From Algisphaera agarilytica (GTDB taxonomy: Bacteria > Planctomycetota > Phycisphaerae > Phycisphaerales > Phycisphaeraceae): a DNA stretch of 64,000 bases. Below the pieces are notes generated by a model. That model saw only the letters and a program-made list of their open reading frames with translations, had not been told where the DNA came from and made no database searches. Of this stretch, positions 1 to 8,704 are shown one piece after another. The translations under genes were made by a program, and so were the position numbers. The stretch spans positions 1-64,000 of the forward strand of contig NZ_JACHGY010000001.1 in NCBI RefSeq assembly GCF_014207595.1. Reading direction: 5' to 3'. The stretch's first letter is position 1. Each line of letters opens with the position of its first letter.

Positions 1-501
1 AAAACAACTCCACACTGAAAAAGAATTGACCTGGATAACAGCGGCGAAGCATCACGCGGAGGGATCACCAAAAGGCGACAGAGCGTGGGGCGGGAGAAAC
101 TAAAAGCGATGTTGTTGATTGTTACCAATCAGGGGATTCTTAATACTTTAACTGCAAAAATGAGTTAATCCAAGTCTTTTCCGGCAAGTATTGACGCATA
201 TTGCTGCGCTGCTCAACGTTGGATCGATCCCACGCAGAGACAAACACCCATGCTGCGAAAATGCGCATAGCTGGATAGAAGACACAGCAAACTACTGCAC
301 CAGTATTGATACGTCGAAGAATCGTCACTCCGATCGCCCGTAGCACCTCAAGCAATACCTAAGTGTCTTCTCGACATATGCCTATAACGAGAGTCGCGGA
401 TTATCCCGCGACCTTTTGGCGTCCGGGCTTGGTTCAAGTCAAAAGACGACGAACCCAAGTCCGCAAAGACAAACTCTTAAACGAGAGAGGCAACCTCCGA
501 C
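1..501. other. Gene-free left edge
   Basis: About 500 bases with no convincing coding region, more AT-rich than the rest of the window. A minus-strand open frame of about 70 codons (140-355) has no recognisable product and no good ribosome binding site. The only structure I see is a short GC-rich hairpin at 393-412, downstream of the sulfatase gene. Positions 372-382 also match 11 bases of the operator dyad found upstream of the LuxR-type gene at 25.7 kb, which may be chance. Confidence 0.5.
393..417 (+). terminator. Possible terminator hairpin
   Basis: A 7-bp GC-rich stem (gtcgcgg 393-399 with ccgcgac 406-412) around a 6-base loop is followed on the plus strand by cctttt. The T-run suits plus-strand transcription, but no plus-strand gene precedes it in the window. 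It also lies just downstream of the minus-strand sulfatase gene, so it may work weakly in that direction. Visual call only. Confidence 0.3.
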
Positions 502-1836
502 TCAGTCCACCATCTGGGACACCAGGACCCGAGCAAGTCGCTCCCGGACCGCCTTGGATTCAGCGGTGTCGTCTTCAGGAAGAATGGGCTGCTGCTCTAA
601 GCGGTCGGCCTTTGTATCGAACAAACGGCCGTCGTCATACAGTTTCCAACGGCAGTCCCGTGCCGAGACGTGCAAACGAAAACGGTCTTTACCCATCCCG
701 GGGCGTGGATCGTAATAGCTGTAAATCCACTCCCGAGGTTTCGAAACACCCGTTGCGCCAATCAACTCACCGTAGAAGCTATGCCCGTCCAGACCGTTGA
801 ACGCCACCCCGGGCTGGCCCGCGGCTTCGAGGAGGGTGGGGATGAAATCGGTTGAATCCACGAGCGTGTCACTCACGCCCGGCTTAACCGTTCCGATCCA
901 ACGGGCAATAGCGGGCACATGCGTTCCAGCTGCGGTGGTTAGCCCCTTCCCGCCTCTGACCGGCCCGCTGATGGTTTGGGAGGTGTGGCGTTGGTCGGTG
1001 CCGTTGTCGCTGTAGAAGAGGATCAAAGTGTTTTCGCCGAGCCCGAGTTCATCGACGTGGTCCACGATACGCCCGACGCAGACATCCATGTATTCGACCA
1101 TGTCCTTGAAGTAGAGGTTGTCGGAATCAAGACGCTTCGCAGGGTCTGCCCAATCCTTGCTCAACGGAGTCGGCACCATCGGCCCGTGGGGAAGGGCCAT
1201 CGGGTAGTACACGAAGAAAGGCCCGTCCTTCTCGCGTTCAATAAAAGCGTTGATGTAGTCGACCCATTCGTCAGGTCCGTAGGAACCGGGCTTATGGACC
1301 AATTCACCGTCCTGCAGGTAGGTCGGGTCTGCGAAACGCGAGCCCTTGTCTTCGGTGTGAAGTGAGTGAAACAGGCTGTAGTGATCAAAGCCGGCATCTT
1401 TGGGGTGCATGCCGATACCCCGGAGCTGATCCGCCAAGGGGTCTGTCGGCCGTTCATAGCTCTGGAGTTGCCACTTACCCGCGATGCAGCTGGTGTAGCC
1501 CGCCTCGGCCATAAAGTGGCCGATGGTTTTTGCGCCGGGATCCAGGATGCCGAACGCGATCCAGTTGCGGTTGTTGTGGAGCCCGGTCATCAACTGAAGA
1601 CGGGTGTTGGTGCACAGCGGCTGGGCGTAGGCGTGATCGAAACGCAGCCCCTCTGCCGCCAGACGATCCAAGTTTGGAGTGGCATAACCGGTTCCGCCGT
1701 ATACGCCCAGTCCGTCCACCCCGATATCGTCTGCCATGATGAGGATGATGTTGGGCCGATCGGGCTCGGCAGCGATCGCCGTGGCGGTCGAAGCAAATGA
1801 AAGGACGCCAAGCATCACGGCAAACACATTATTCAT
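502..1836 (-). CDS. Secreted sulfatase (S1 family) with unusual active-site motif
   Basis: A 444-residue exported sulfatase predicted to hydrolyse sulfate esters, probably on algal polysaccharide. Residues 1-23 form a signal peptide. The alkaline-phosphatase-like core starts with PNIILIMADDIG, where the Asp pair at 36-37 would bind calcium. The formylglycine-type Cys is C75 in PLCTNTRLQLMTG; the usual family motif is C-x-P/A-S/T-R, so position 77 is Asn rather than Pro or Ala. A TAGGAAG ribosome binding site lies 7 bases before the ATG. It is next to an AraC-type regulator and a sugar-catabolic operon, and the window also holds GH86 and GH117 agar enzymes, which suggests a sulfated galactan such as porphyran. 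Substrate is inference. Confidence 0.85.
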   Translation of the reverse strand: MNNVFAVMLGVLSFASTATAIAAEPDRPNIILIMADDIGVDGLGVYGGTGYATPNLDRLAAEGLRFDHAYAQPLCTNTRLQLMTGLHNNRNWIAFGILDPGAKTIGHFMAEAGYTSCIAGKWQLQSYERPTDPLADQLRGIGMHPKDAGFDHYSLFHSLHTEDKGSRFADPTYLQDGELVHKPGSYGPDEWVDYINAFIEREKDGPFFVYYPMALPHGPMVPTPLSKDWADPAKRLDSDNLYFKDMVEYMDVCVGRIVDHVDELGLGENTLILFYSDNGTDQRHTSQTISGPVRGGKGLTTAAGTHVPAIARWIGTVKPGVSDTLVDSTDFIPTLLEAAGQPGVAFNGLDGHSFYGELIGATGVSKPREWIYSYYDPRPGMGKDRFRLHVSARDCRWKLYDDGRLFDTKADRLEQQPILPEDDTAESKAVRERLARVLVSQMVD

Positions 1837-1897
1837 ACCGAATCTTCCTATTCAGAGAAATGACTGATGCGATAGACAATAGGTAACTTGAATATGC

Positions 1898-2776
1898 TTA
1901 AGCCACCGTGCTGGCGGCCTCGGAATCGCTCCGCACACTCTTGCGATACTGGCTGGGCGTGGTGCCGGTGTAGTCTCGAAACACACGGCAGAAATGCTGA
2001 GCGGTGCTGAAGCCACACCCAAAAGCGACATCGATCACTTTAGCGTCACTCTCGGCCAACTGCTGCTGGGCCCGCTGAACCCGCAGGCGGTTCATGAGCA
2101 TCAGCGGGGTGTCGCCGGTGTGCTTGCGTACCAGGTCGGTCAGCCGAGCCCGGCCGAGCCCGCAGGCACTGGCCATGGACTCGACCGACCACGGCTCGTG
2201 GCAGCGGCTTTCCATCTGCTTGATAAAAGCCAACACTCGGTGGTCGGTCTCGAGCACACGGCTACGCGGAGTCGCTTGGGACTGTGCAATCCGCGCGAGC
2301 TCAACGAGAGTCTGTCCCGCAAGCGCTCGCCGCACCACACCCGTGCCAAGCCCGTCCGCACCACGTTGCCCCGCGATGCCACGGACTAGGTGCACCAGGT
2401 TCTCGGTGAGCGGAAGCGAACGCGACGGAGAGTCAACGAGAGCTTTTCTGATCTGACGGCCCTCGGTCGCGGTGAACGGCAGCTCCGGGTGCCAACCGAA
2501 TCGATTGTTCGCCGGACGCTTCCTATAGACGCGGTCTAGGCCGATAACCGCGAAGCTCAGCTCCAGGCCGGGCGCGGTTTCGCAGGTGCTGCCGTGCCAT
2601 TCCCAGGGAAACGTAAAAAACACCGAACCCGCCGGGACGCGATAGGCGCGGTCGTCCACCGACCACTCCGCGGTGCCGCCGGTGACGCAAACCACCTCTA
2701 GCCCGACGTTGCGGTGCCACGACAGCTTCCGTTGTTTGCCAGGACGCCAGACGCCAGTGACATCGATCAAATTCAT
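1898..2776 (-). CDS. AraC-family transcriptional regulator
   Basis: A 292-residue regulator. The N-terminal half (about 1-140) is cupin-like (WHRNVGLEVVCVTGG, then VPAGSVFFTFPWEWHG) and probably senses a sugar. The C-terminal 100 residues carry the two helix-turn-helix motifs of the AraC family, ending GCGFSTAQHFCRVFRDYTGTTPSQYR. I start it at the ATG at 2776 because the cupin begins there; an upstream extension to 2821 is possible but runs into the shared promoter. It is transcribed away from the isomerase operon at 2901, and two 12-base direct repeats sit between the genes, so it most likely controls that operon and itself. Effector unknown. Confidence 0.85.
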   Translation of the reverse strand: MNLIDVTGVWRPGKQRKLSWHRNVGLEVVCVTGGTAEWSVDDRAYRVPAGSVFFTFPWEWHGSTCETAPGLELSFAVIGLDRVYRKRPANNRFGWHPELPFTATEGRQIRKALVDSPSRSLPLTENLVHLVRGIAGQRGADGLGTGVVRRALAGQTLVELARIAQSQATPRSRVLETDHRVLAFIKQMESRCHEPWSVESMASACGLGRARLTDLVRKHTGDTPLMLMNRLRVQRAQQQLAESDAKVIDVAFGCGFSTAQHFCRVFRDYTGTTPSQYRKSVRSDSEAASTVA

Positions 2777-2792
2777 GCAATCATGGTAACCC

Positions 2793-2848
2793 AAAAATTT
2801 ATCTAAAACACCAATCGCCAATCTTGGAAGACATCGAAAAATTTATCT
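2793..2848. promoter_or_regulatory. Twin direct repeats, candidate AraC-type operator
   Basis: The 12-mer aaaaatttatct occurs at 2793-2804 and again at 2837-2848 in the same orientation, 44 bp apart start to start, about four helical turns. They lie between the divergent AraC-family gene and the sugar isomerase operon. AraC-family proteins typically bind direct repeats with such phasing. A possible promoter for the plus-strand operon (TTGGAA at 2824, TGTAAT at 2848) overlaps the second copy. Confidence 0.55.
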
Positions 2849-2900
2849 GTAATTTGTTTCTTGTCCCAATATCACTTCCCGTTATCCCGGAGTCTGCCAC

Positions 2901-3743
2901 ATGAAAATCGGTTGTTTTGCGTTGATCGAACCTTTTTCCGATATGGCCCGCCAGTTCCAGGCCATCGCGGAGATGGGCATCCAGTACGCCGACCTGACCG
3001 ACAGCCACGACGGTGCGAGCCTGGGCTCGGAGTTTGGCTTCGCCGCAACCATCAGCCTCGACGGCCACCCGCAAGCAATCCGCCACATGATCGGCGACAC
3101 GGGCATCCAACTCACCGCCGTGTGCGCCCACGCCAACCTCCTCGACCCCCCTTCCCCCGAGGCCTACGGCACCCCGCAGATCATCAAAGCGATACAGCTC
3201 GCCCACTTCATGGGCATCAAGCAAGTGGTCACCACCGAGGGCGATCCGAAGACCGCTTTCGGCGAATCGTTGGCCCCCGAACAACGCATCTTTGCGATCC
3301 GCGAGAAACTGCATCACCCCATCGCATGGGCCAAGGAACTCGGCATCGAGCTGCTGCTCGAACCCCACGGCATCGTCACCGACGACATCGACGCGCTGGA
3401 CGAACTGCTCAACCAACTCGGCGAACCCGAAACCGTGGGCCTGAACCTCGACACCGGAAACCTCTGGCTGGGCGGCGGTGACCCGCTGGCGTTTATCGAA
3501 CGCTTCGGGCCGCGCATCAAGCACGTGCACTGGAAAGACATGCCCGAGGAATGGGTTGAGAAACGCGGCACGATGTACGGCTGCGGCATGGCGGTGATCC
3601 CGCTCGGCGACGGCGTTATCGCGGTCAAGGAAGCGGCGGAGGAGCTCGTCCGCATCGGGTTTGATGGGCCCACGACGCTCGAGATCGCGGGAGCCGATGC
3701 GGTGAAAACGTCGGCCGAGCGCCTGATGGAGTGGACTTCGTGA
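2901..3743 (+). CDS. Sugar phosphate isomerase/epimerase (xylose isomerase-like TIM barrel)
   Basis: A 280-residue cytoplasmic TIM-barrel protein of the AP-endonuclease-2/xylose isomerase-like superfamily. The metal-binding set is in the usual order: E154 (LLLEPHG), D184 (LNLDTGN), H210 (HVHWKD) and E261 (TLEIAG). Members isomerise or epimerise sugars or keto-sugars; the exact substrate cannot be read from sequence. A GGAG lies 8 bases before the ATG. It is first in an operon with two Gfo/Idh oxidoreductases, two ThuA modules and a DUF6807 protein, a set typical of Planctomycetes sugar-oxidation loci. Its stop overlaps the GTG start of the next gene, implying translational coupling. Confidence 0.85.
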   Translation: MKIGCFALIEPFSDMARQFQAIAEMGIQYADLTDSHDGASLGSEFGFAATISLDGHPQAIRHMIGDTGIQLTAVCAHANLLDPPSPEAYGTPQIIKAIQLAHFMGIKQVVTTEGDPKTAFGESLAPEQRIFAIREKLHHPIAWAKELGIELLLEPHGIVTDDIDALDELLNQLGEPETVGLNLDTGNLWLGGGDPLAFIERFGPRIKHVHWKDMPEEWVEKRGTMYGCGMAVIPLGDGVIAVKEAAEELVRIGFDGPTTLEIAGADAVKTSAERLMEWTS

Positions 3744-5455
3744 AAACGGCTGCGGTGATTGGTTGCGGACGTGCCTGTGACGGCAACAAGGAAGGCTGGG
3801 CGATCGGTCACGCCCACGCCCATGGATTTCGCGCAGCGTTCCCGGACGTCGAGCTCTACGGCGTGGACATCAACGCGGACAATCTCGCGGCGTTCGGCGA
3901 AACCTTTGGTGTGCCTGAAGACCGGCTGTTTAATTCGACCGAAGCGCTCTACGCGGCGCTAACGCCCGACTGCGTGAGCATCGCGACCTGGCCGGGCCTG
4001 CATCACTCACAGGTGCTCGAAGCCGCCAAGCACGGCGTCCGCGCGATCCTCTGCGAAAAACCAATGGCCCTGGACGGCAGCGAGATCGACGAGATGATCG
4101 CCGCCTGCGAGCAATCCAACACACGCCTCGCGATCGCCCACCAACGCCGACACGACCCGTGGTTCACCAAAGCCCGCCAGCTCTTGGCCGGGGGCGTGCT
4201 CGGGGAGAAGCTCGTACTCACCGCGCACGTCGGAGAGAACTGGGACATGCTCTCGTGGACCACCCACTGGTTAGACATGGCCAGTTATCTGCTCGACGAC
4301 CAGCCCATAGCGGTGCTGGCGGGCGTCGACCACACCGGCCAACGGCGATACCAGCACGCCGTGGAAGACAGCTCGGTCGTTCAGATCGATTACGCCAAGG
4401 GGGCCAAGGGCGTCTTCCTCACCCTCGATGCCGCCGGGCCGTTTGGTTATGGCATCCATATCGTCGGCACGAACGGGTTGATGCAGATCAGCGAGGGGCG
4501 AAATGAAATCCACGTCATGACCCAGGACGGCTTCACCGCATACCCCGTCGACGCCGAGGCCGAGCCTACCAGTTACGCCGGGCTCTTCGGCGAGTTGTGG
4601 CGAGGTGTCGAAGATTCCTCGACCACCGTGCGCTGCGGGGTTGAACACGCCGCCATGGCGACACGCATCGCTTTTGCCGCCCATGAATCGGCGCGGACGA
4701 TGCGCCGTATCGCGCTGCCGCCGCGTGATCTGGGGTTTGCCCCCTTGGAGATCGCACAACACCCGCCGCGTCGCAAGCCGTTCCTGAAAAAAGCGGTACT
4801 CCTCGCCGACCCGCACCACTGCGACGAGAACGGCGAAGGCGGACGCGACGGCCTGACCGATGCGCTGCTGGCCGAGGTCAGCGATCAGGTACACGTGGTC
4901 CCGGTTGAACAGCGCGAACCTGTCGCCCGTGATTTCGATGGGGCCGACCTGCTGGTGATCTACCACATAGAGATGACCAGTTCGCCCGAGGTCCGCGCAT
5001 TGATCGGCGATTGGATCAAAGCGGGCAAGCCGACGGTGATCGCCCACTGCGGCATCGGCGCGTATGCCGACTGGCCGTGGTTCCGCGAGCAGATCGGGCG
5101 CTACTGGGTTTGGGGAGGCGAAGCGCTCCCGCCTTCCGGCCACCCGCACGTTCCCTACAAACTTCAAGTGGTCGAGGGCAGCGGTTTCGACCCGGGTTAC
5201 GACACGGCCTGGCTGCCGCGTGACGAGGTGTACATGGGGCTGGGCCTGGCCGCCCCGGTTCGTGAGCTCGTCACCGCCGAGACCTCAAAGGGCGAGGCTT
5301 ACATCGCCTGGCAAGCCGAGGGCGTCGACAACGTCGCCGTGTGGGCCCCCGGGCACCGCCGTGAGATTTGGGCGCTGCCCGCGATGCGTTCGGGGCTGCG
5401 TGCCACCGCTGAGCTGGTGTGCAGTGTTGGTTTACTTGCCGACGTCAGCCGGTGA
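3740..5455 (+). CDS. Gfo/Idh/MocA oxidoreductase fused to a ThuA-like domain
   Basis: A two-domain protein of about 571 residues. Residues 1-345 are an NAD(P)-dependent Gfo/Idh/MocA oxidoreductase: Rossmann start AAVIGCGRACDG and the catalytic CEKPMA lysine near residue 107. From about residue 350 to the end it is ThuA-like (ADLLVIYH, GAYADWPWF, GRYWVWGG), a glutamine-amidotransferase-like fold linked to sugar utilisation. I prefer the GTG at 3740: it overlaps the upstream TGA as GTGA and has GGAG 8 bases before it; GTG 3731 is the alternative. The C-terminal module is clearly homologous to the whole next gene. It has no signal peptide, so it is probably cytoplasmic and acts on imported keto-glycosides. 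Substrate unknown. Confidence 0.82.
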   Translation: MKTAAVIGCGRACDGNKEGWAIGHAHAHGFRAAFPDVELYGVDINADNLAAFGETFGVPEDRLFNSTEALYAALTPDCVSIATWPGLHHSQVLEAAKHGVRAILCEKPMALDGSEIDEMIAACEQSNTRLAIAHQRRHDPWFTKARQLLAGGVLGEKLVLTAHVGENWDMLSWTTHWLDMASYLLDDQPIAVLAGVDHTGQRRYQHAVEDSSVVQIDYAKGAKGVFLTLDAAGPFGYGIHIVGTNGLMQISEGRNEIHVMTQDGFTAYPVDAEAEPTSYAGLFGELWRGVEDSSTTVRCGVEHAAMATRIAFAAHESARTMRRIALPPRDLGFAPLEIAQHPPRRKPFLKKAVLLADPHHCDENGEGGRDGLTDALLAEVSDQVHVVPVEQREPVARDFDGADLLVIYHIEMTSSPEVRALIGDWIKAGKPTVIAHCGIGAYADWPWFREQIGRYWVWGGEALPPSGHPHVPYKLQVVEGSGFDPGYDTAWLPRDEVYMGLGLAAPVRELVTAETSKGEAYIAWQAEGVDNVAVWAPGHRREIWALPAMRSGLRATAELVCSVGLLADVSR

Positions 5456-5493
5456 CGCCCACTGAAAACGGCTTCTTTCTATAGGTATTGATT

Positions 5494-6324
5494 ATGAATC
5501 CTTCACTTTCGCCATCGCTACGGTCCGCCCTGTTTCTCGTCGCCGCCGCTGCTTTGTTCGGCTTTGTCTTTGGCGTCATTGTTCCGTGGAACGCGAATAC
5601 GGTTCAAGCAGAAGCCCAAGCCACGGCAGAGCCGGACGACTCCAACGATTCTCTCGGCCACGTTGTCTTGTTCGGCTCCATCCACTCGCACCCCGGCGAT
5701 CGTTCCAAGCACCCCACCGAATCCGGGCGTGACGGGGTGCGTCATGCCCTCGAGGCGATCGGCGCCGAGTCGGTGAATATGGTTGCGATTGAGCAGCGTG
5801 GCCTGACCGCCGAAGACCTTGCCGAGGCCGACCTGCTGGTCATTTACCACAATTACCGCAAATCCACCCCGCAAGTCCGCGAGTTGATCAGCGAATGGGT
5901 CGGCAACGGCCGACCGATGGTGGTTATTCATGCGGGTCTTGGCGCCTACTCCGATTGGCCCGAGTTCCGTAACTGGCTGGGCCGCTACTGGGTCTGGGCC
6001 GACGAAGACGGTAACCCCCACCCCAAGTCACAACACCCCATCACCTCTTGCACCCTAAACGTCGCTCCCGACTCGGACTTTGAGGCCGACATCGATGGCA
6101 AGACCCTGCCCGTCGACGAGCTGTTTACCCGTCTCGCCGAGGTCAGCCCAACCGAAGACTGGGTCACGGCCGAGTCACCCAAAGGCCACCAGGCCTACAT
6201 GGCCTGGGGTTCTAAGGAAACGCCGAACGTCACGATGATGAACCCGGGACACAACCGCGTGATCTGGGACGAACCCGCGATGCATGCCATGCTCAAAGAA
6301 GTGATCCGGAAGGCCAAACGCTGA
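5494..6324 (+). CDS. Exported or membrane-anchored ThuA domain protein
   Basis: A protein of about 276 residues with an N-terminal hydrophobic segment (LFLVAAAALFGFVFGVIVPW, about 13-32) that should direct export or anchor it. The rest is one ThuA-like domain: ADLLVIYHNYRKSTPQVREL, GAYSDWPEFRNWLGRYWVW, and MMNPGHNRVIWDEPAM near the end. It resembles the C-terminal domain of the preceding gene along its whole length, so the two are tandem relatives, one cytoplasmic and one extracytoplasmic. The ATG at 5494 is preferred over the in-frame TTG at 5488 and has a short AGG 8 bases upstream. Biochemical role of ThuA proteins is poorly defined. Confidence 0.8.
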   Translation: MNPSLSPSLRSALFLVAAAALFGFVFGVIVPWNANTVQAEAQATAEPDDSNDSLGHVVLFGSIHSHPGDRSKHPTESGRDGVRHALEAIGAESVNMVAIEQRGLTAEDLAEADLLVIYHNYRKSTPQVRELISEWVGNGRPMVVIHAGLGAYSDWPEFRNWLGRYWVWADEDGNPHPKSQHPITSCTLNVAPDSDFEADIDGKTLPVDELFTRLAEVSPTEDWVTAESPKGHQAYMAWGSKETPNVTMMNPGHNRVIWDEPAMHAMLKEVIRKAKR

Positions 6325-6406
6325 AATCCTGAATCCACTGCCGCCATCGGTTTAGCCGCCCCATCCACCAATACTTAATTGCTCTCAATCTCGAATGGAG
6401 AACACC

Positions 6407-7732
6407 ATGACCAACATTTCCCGACGTACCTTCCTTAAATCATCCGCCGCCGGTGCCGCCGCAGTGGGTTTCCCGACCTTTGTCCCCGCCACCGCGCTGG
6501 GCAAAGACGGGGCGGCCGCCCCCAGTGAACGCGTCACCGTGGGCGTGATCGGCTGTGGCTCACGTTCGAATAGTTGCTGGGCATACAAGGCAAACCCGGG
6601 GGCTCAAGTGCTCGCTACCTGCGACCCTTTCCTGAACCGCCGAGTCGAGAAAGCCGAGGCCTGGGGGGCCGAGTCGCACTACGCCGACTTCCGTGAGCTG
6701 CTGGAGCGCGACGACATCGACGCGGTACACATCGTGACCCCCGACCACTGGCACGTGCCGATCTCAATCGCCGCGGCGCGTGCGGGCAAAGACGTCTACT
6801 GCGAAAAGCCGCTGGGTGTCAGCATCGAGCAGAACCTCGCGGCCCGCGAGATCGTCGAGAAACACAACCGCGTGTTCCAGTACGGCACGCAGCAACGCTC
6901 GATGGATTCCTGCCGGCTGGGACTGGAACTCGTGCTCAATGGCCACATCGGCGAGGTCCAGGAAATCTATGTCTGGGCACCCCAGGGCGGCACCGGAGGT
7001 GACCCGACGCCCCAACCCGTCCCGGCCAACTTCGACTACGACCTCTGGCTCGGCCCCGCGCCCGAGAAGCCCTACTGCGACGCCCGCGTCGCCAACACGG
7101 GCGCCTGGTTCATCTACGACTACGCCATCGGCTTCATCGCGGGCTGGGGCGCGCACCCGCTGGACATTCTCCAGTGGTGGGCGGACGAAAACGACATGGG
7201 CATCCCCGTTGAGTACACCACCACCGGCACCATACCAACCAAGGGCCTTTTCGATTCGGTCACCCACTGGTCGATGCAGGCCACCTACGCCAACGGCCTG
7301 AAGATGCACTTCCTCGATCGCTCCACCGCGGTGAAGGGTGACATGACCTTGCCCGAAGGCATGACCAAGAGCCTCGAAAAGATTGGCAACGGCACAATCT
7401 TCCTAGGCAGCGATGGTTGGGTCAGTATTTCGCGTGGCGTGTTCACCGCCTCCTCCGAAGAACTCCGCCGTAAAGCCAAAGACCCCGGCCCGATCCGCCT
7501 CCCGGTCAGCCGACAACACATGGACAACTTTGTGGACAGCGTCCGGAGCCGTGAGCAGCCGATCTCCAACCTCGAGTCCGGCATCAAGTCCGACATCATC
7601 TCGCACATGGGTGACCTGTGCATCCGCACTGGCGAAACGCTTCGCTGGGACCCGGTCAACGAAACCGTCGTTGGCAGCGATGACGCCGTCAAGATGATGC
7701 ATCGGCCGATGCGTGGGCCGTGGACGCTGTAG
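6407..7732 (+). CDS. Tat-exported Gfo/Idh/MocA oxidoreductase
   Basis: A protein of about 441 residues starting with a twin-arginine signal ([18 protein letters not shown]), so it would be folded with NAD(P) in the cytoplasm and then exported. The Rossmann start [12 protein letters not shown] follows, and the CEKPLG lysine is near residue 132. The C-terminal half ([27 protein letters not shown]) is typical of the many exported Planctomycetes Gfo/Idh proteins that act on glycosides. I start it at ATG 6407, which has GGAG 6 bases upstream; an in-frame ATG at 6395 would place that GGAG inside the gene. It is followed closely by the DUF6807 gene. Substrate unknown. Confidence 0.85.
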   Translation: MTNISRRTFLKSSAAGAAAVGFPTFVPATALGKDGAAAPSERVTVGVIGCGSRSNSCWAYKANPGAQVLATCDPFLNRRVEKAEAWGAESHYADFRELLERDDIDAVHIVTPDHWHVPISIAAARAGKDVYCEKPLGVSIEQNLAAREIVEKHNRVFQYGTQQRSMDSCRLGLELVLNGHIGEVQEIYVWAPQGGTGGDPTPQPVPANFDYDLWLGPAPEKPYCDARVANTGAWFIYDYAIGFIAGWGAHPLDILQWWADENDMGIPVEYTTTGTIPTKGLFDSVTHWSMQATYANGLKMHFLDRSTAVKGDMTLPEGMTKSLEKIGNGTIFLGSDGWVSISRGVFTASSEELRRKAKDPGPIRLPVSRQHMDNFVDSVRSREQPISNLESGIKSDIISHMGDLCIRTGETLRWDPVNETVVGSDDAVKMMHRPMRGPWTL

Positions 7733-7747
7733 GAAAGGGCGATACGG

Positions 7748-8656
7748 TTGCTGAAAGCCGTCATAGTTCTCGTATTTGCACTGACAACCTCCGCCACCAT
7801 GAGCCAGCCCTCGATCAACATCGTCGAATCGCCCGATTCCACCACGCTGGAGTTCGACGGCAAGGCCTTATGGACCCTGGTGCACGACCCGGAACAGGGC
7901 AAGCCGTACATTCACCCCCTCGCGTCGACCGGGGGGGTGGTCTTCACCGACCTGCGCCCCGAAGACCACCCCTGGCACCGCGGCGTGTGGTTCTCGTGGA
8001 AGTTCATCAACGGCGTCAACTACTGGGAAGAGGACCGCACCACCGGCAAGTCCAAGGGCGAGACGCGCCTATTGCAGACCACGGTTGACGCCCAGGACGA
8101 AGCGGTTTCAATCGCCATCGATCTCGCCTACGCCCCGGCGGGCAGCGACGAGATCGTGATGCGCGAGCACCGAACGCTCCACATCACCCACCCCGACGAC
8201 GAGGGCATCTACACGGTCCACTGGTCGAGCGCATTCACCGCACAGGACAACGACGTCCACCTCGACCGCACCCCGATCCCCGGCGAACCCGACGGCAGGA
8301 AGTACGGCGGCTACGCGGGCTGGTCGGTCCGCATGAACCCGCAGATGCGCAAGGGCACCTTCATCAACAGCGAAGCCCAGGTCCTTGGCAACCGCGAACC
8401 CGCGCGGTGGCAGGCCTACCACACCCCGCAGGGGGCGAGCCTGCTGTTCATGGACCACCCCGACAACCTCAACGCCCCCGCCAAGTGGTACCTGGCCAAG
8501 GGCATGCCGTACTTCAGCCCCGCGGTCATCCACGACGGGCCGTACACCCTCCAAGCGCACGAAACGTTGGAGCTGCAGTACGCCCTGGTCGTCCACCCCG
8601 GACAGCTACAGCCCGACGCGGCGGAGCGCCGCTGGAAACAATGGGTTGCTGAATGA
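7748..8656 (+). CDS. DUF6807 (PmoA-like) secreted protein
   Basis: A 302-residue protein of the family annotated as methane oxygenase PmoA-like or DUF6807, common in Planctomycetes and Verrucomicrobia sugar clusters; the name does not mean methane oxidation. A signal peptide spans about 1-19 (MLKAVIVLVFALTTSATMS). Family features are the DLRPEDHPWHRGVWFSWKF stretch and the final ELQYALVVHPG. The start is a TTG, 7 bases after a GAAAGGG ribosome binding site and 15 bases after the previous stop; the signal peptide supports this start. It closes the operon and converges on pflA. Role unknown, presumably extracytoplasmic sugar processing. Confidence 0.75.
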   Translation: MLKAVIVLVFALTTSATMSQPSINIVESPDSTTLEFDGKALWTLVHDPEQGKPYIHPLASTGGVVFTDLRPEDHPWHRGVWFSWKFINGVNYWEEDRTTGKSKGETRLLQTTVDAQDEAVSIAIDLAYAPAGSDEIVMREHRTLHITHPDDEGIYTVHWSSAFTAQDNDVHLDRTPIPGEPDGRKYGGYAGWSVRMNPQMRKGTFINSEAQVLGNREPARWQAYHTPQGASLLFMDHPDNLNAPAKWYLAKGMPYFSPAVIHDGPYTLQAHETLELQYALVVHPGQLQPDAAERRWKQWVAE

Positions 8657-8704
8657 CCCCGGCCGGCCCCGGTTCGGTCTCAACGAATCGGCAGGCGGGT
8701 TAAA

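Noticed and set aside
140-355. 71-codon open frame on the minus strand in the left edge
   Set aside because: No ribosome binding site, no recognisable product, and atypical AT-rich codon use compared with the genes of this window.
2821-3530. 243-codon minus-strand frame covering the isomerase
   Set aside because: Antisense to a well-supported isomerase with a complete metal site; shadow frame.
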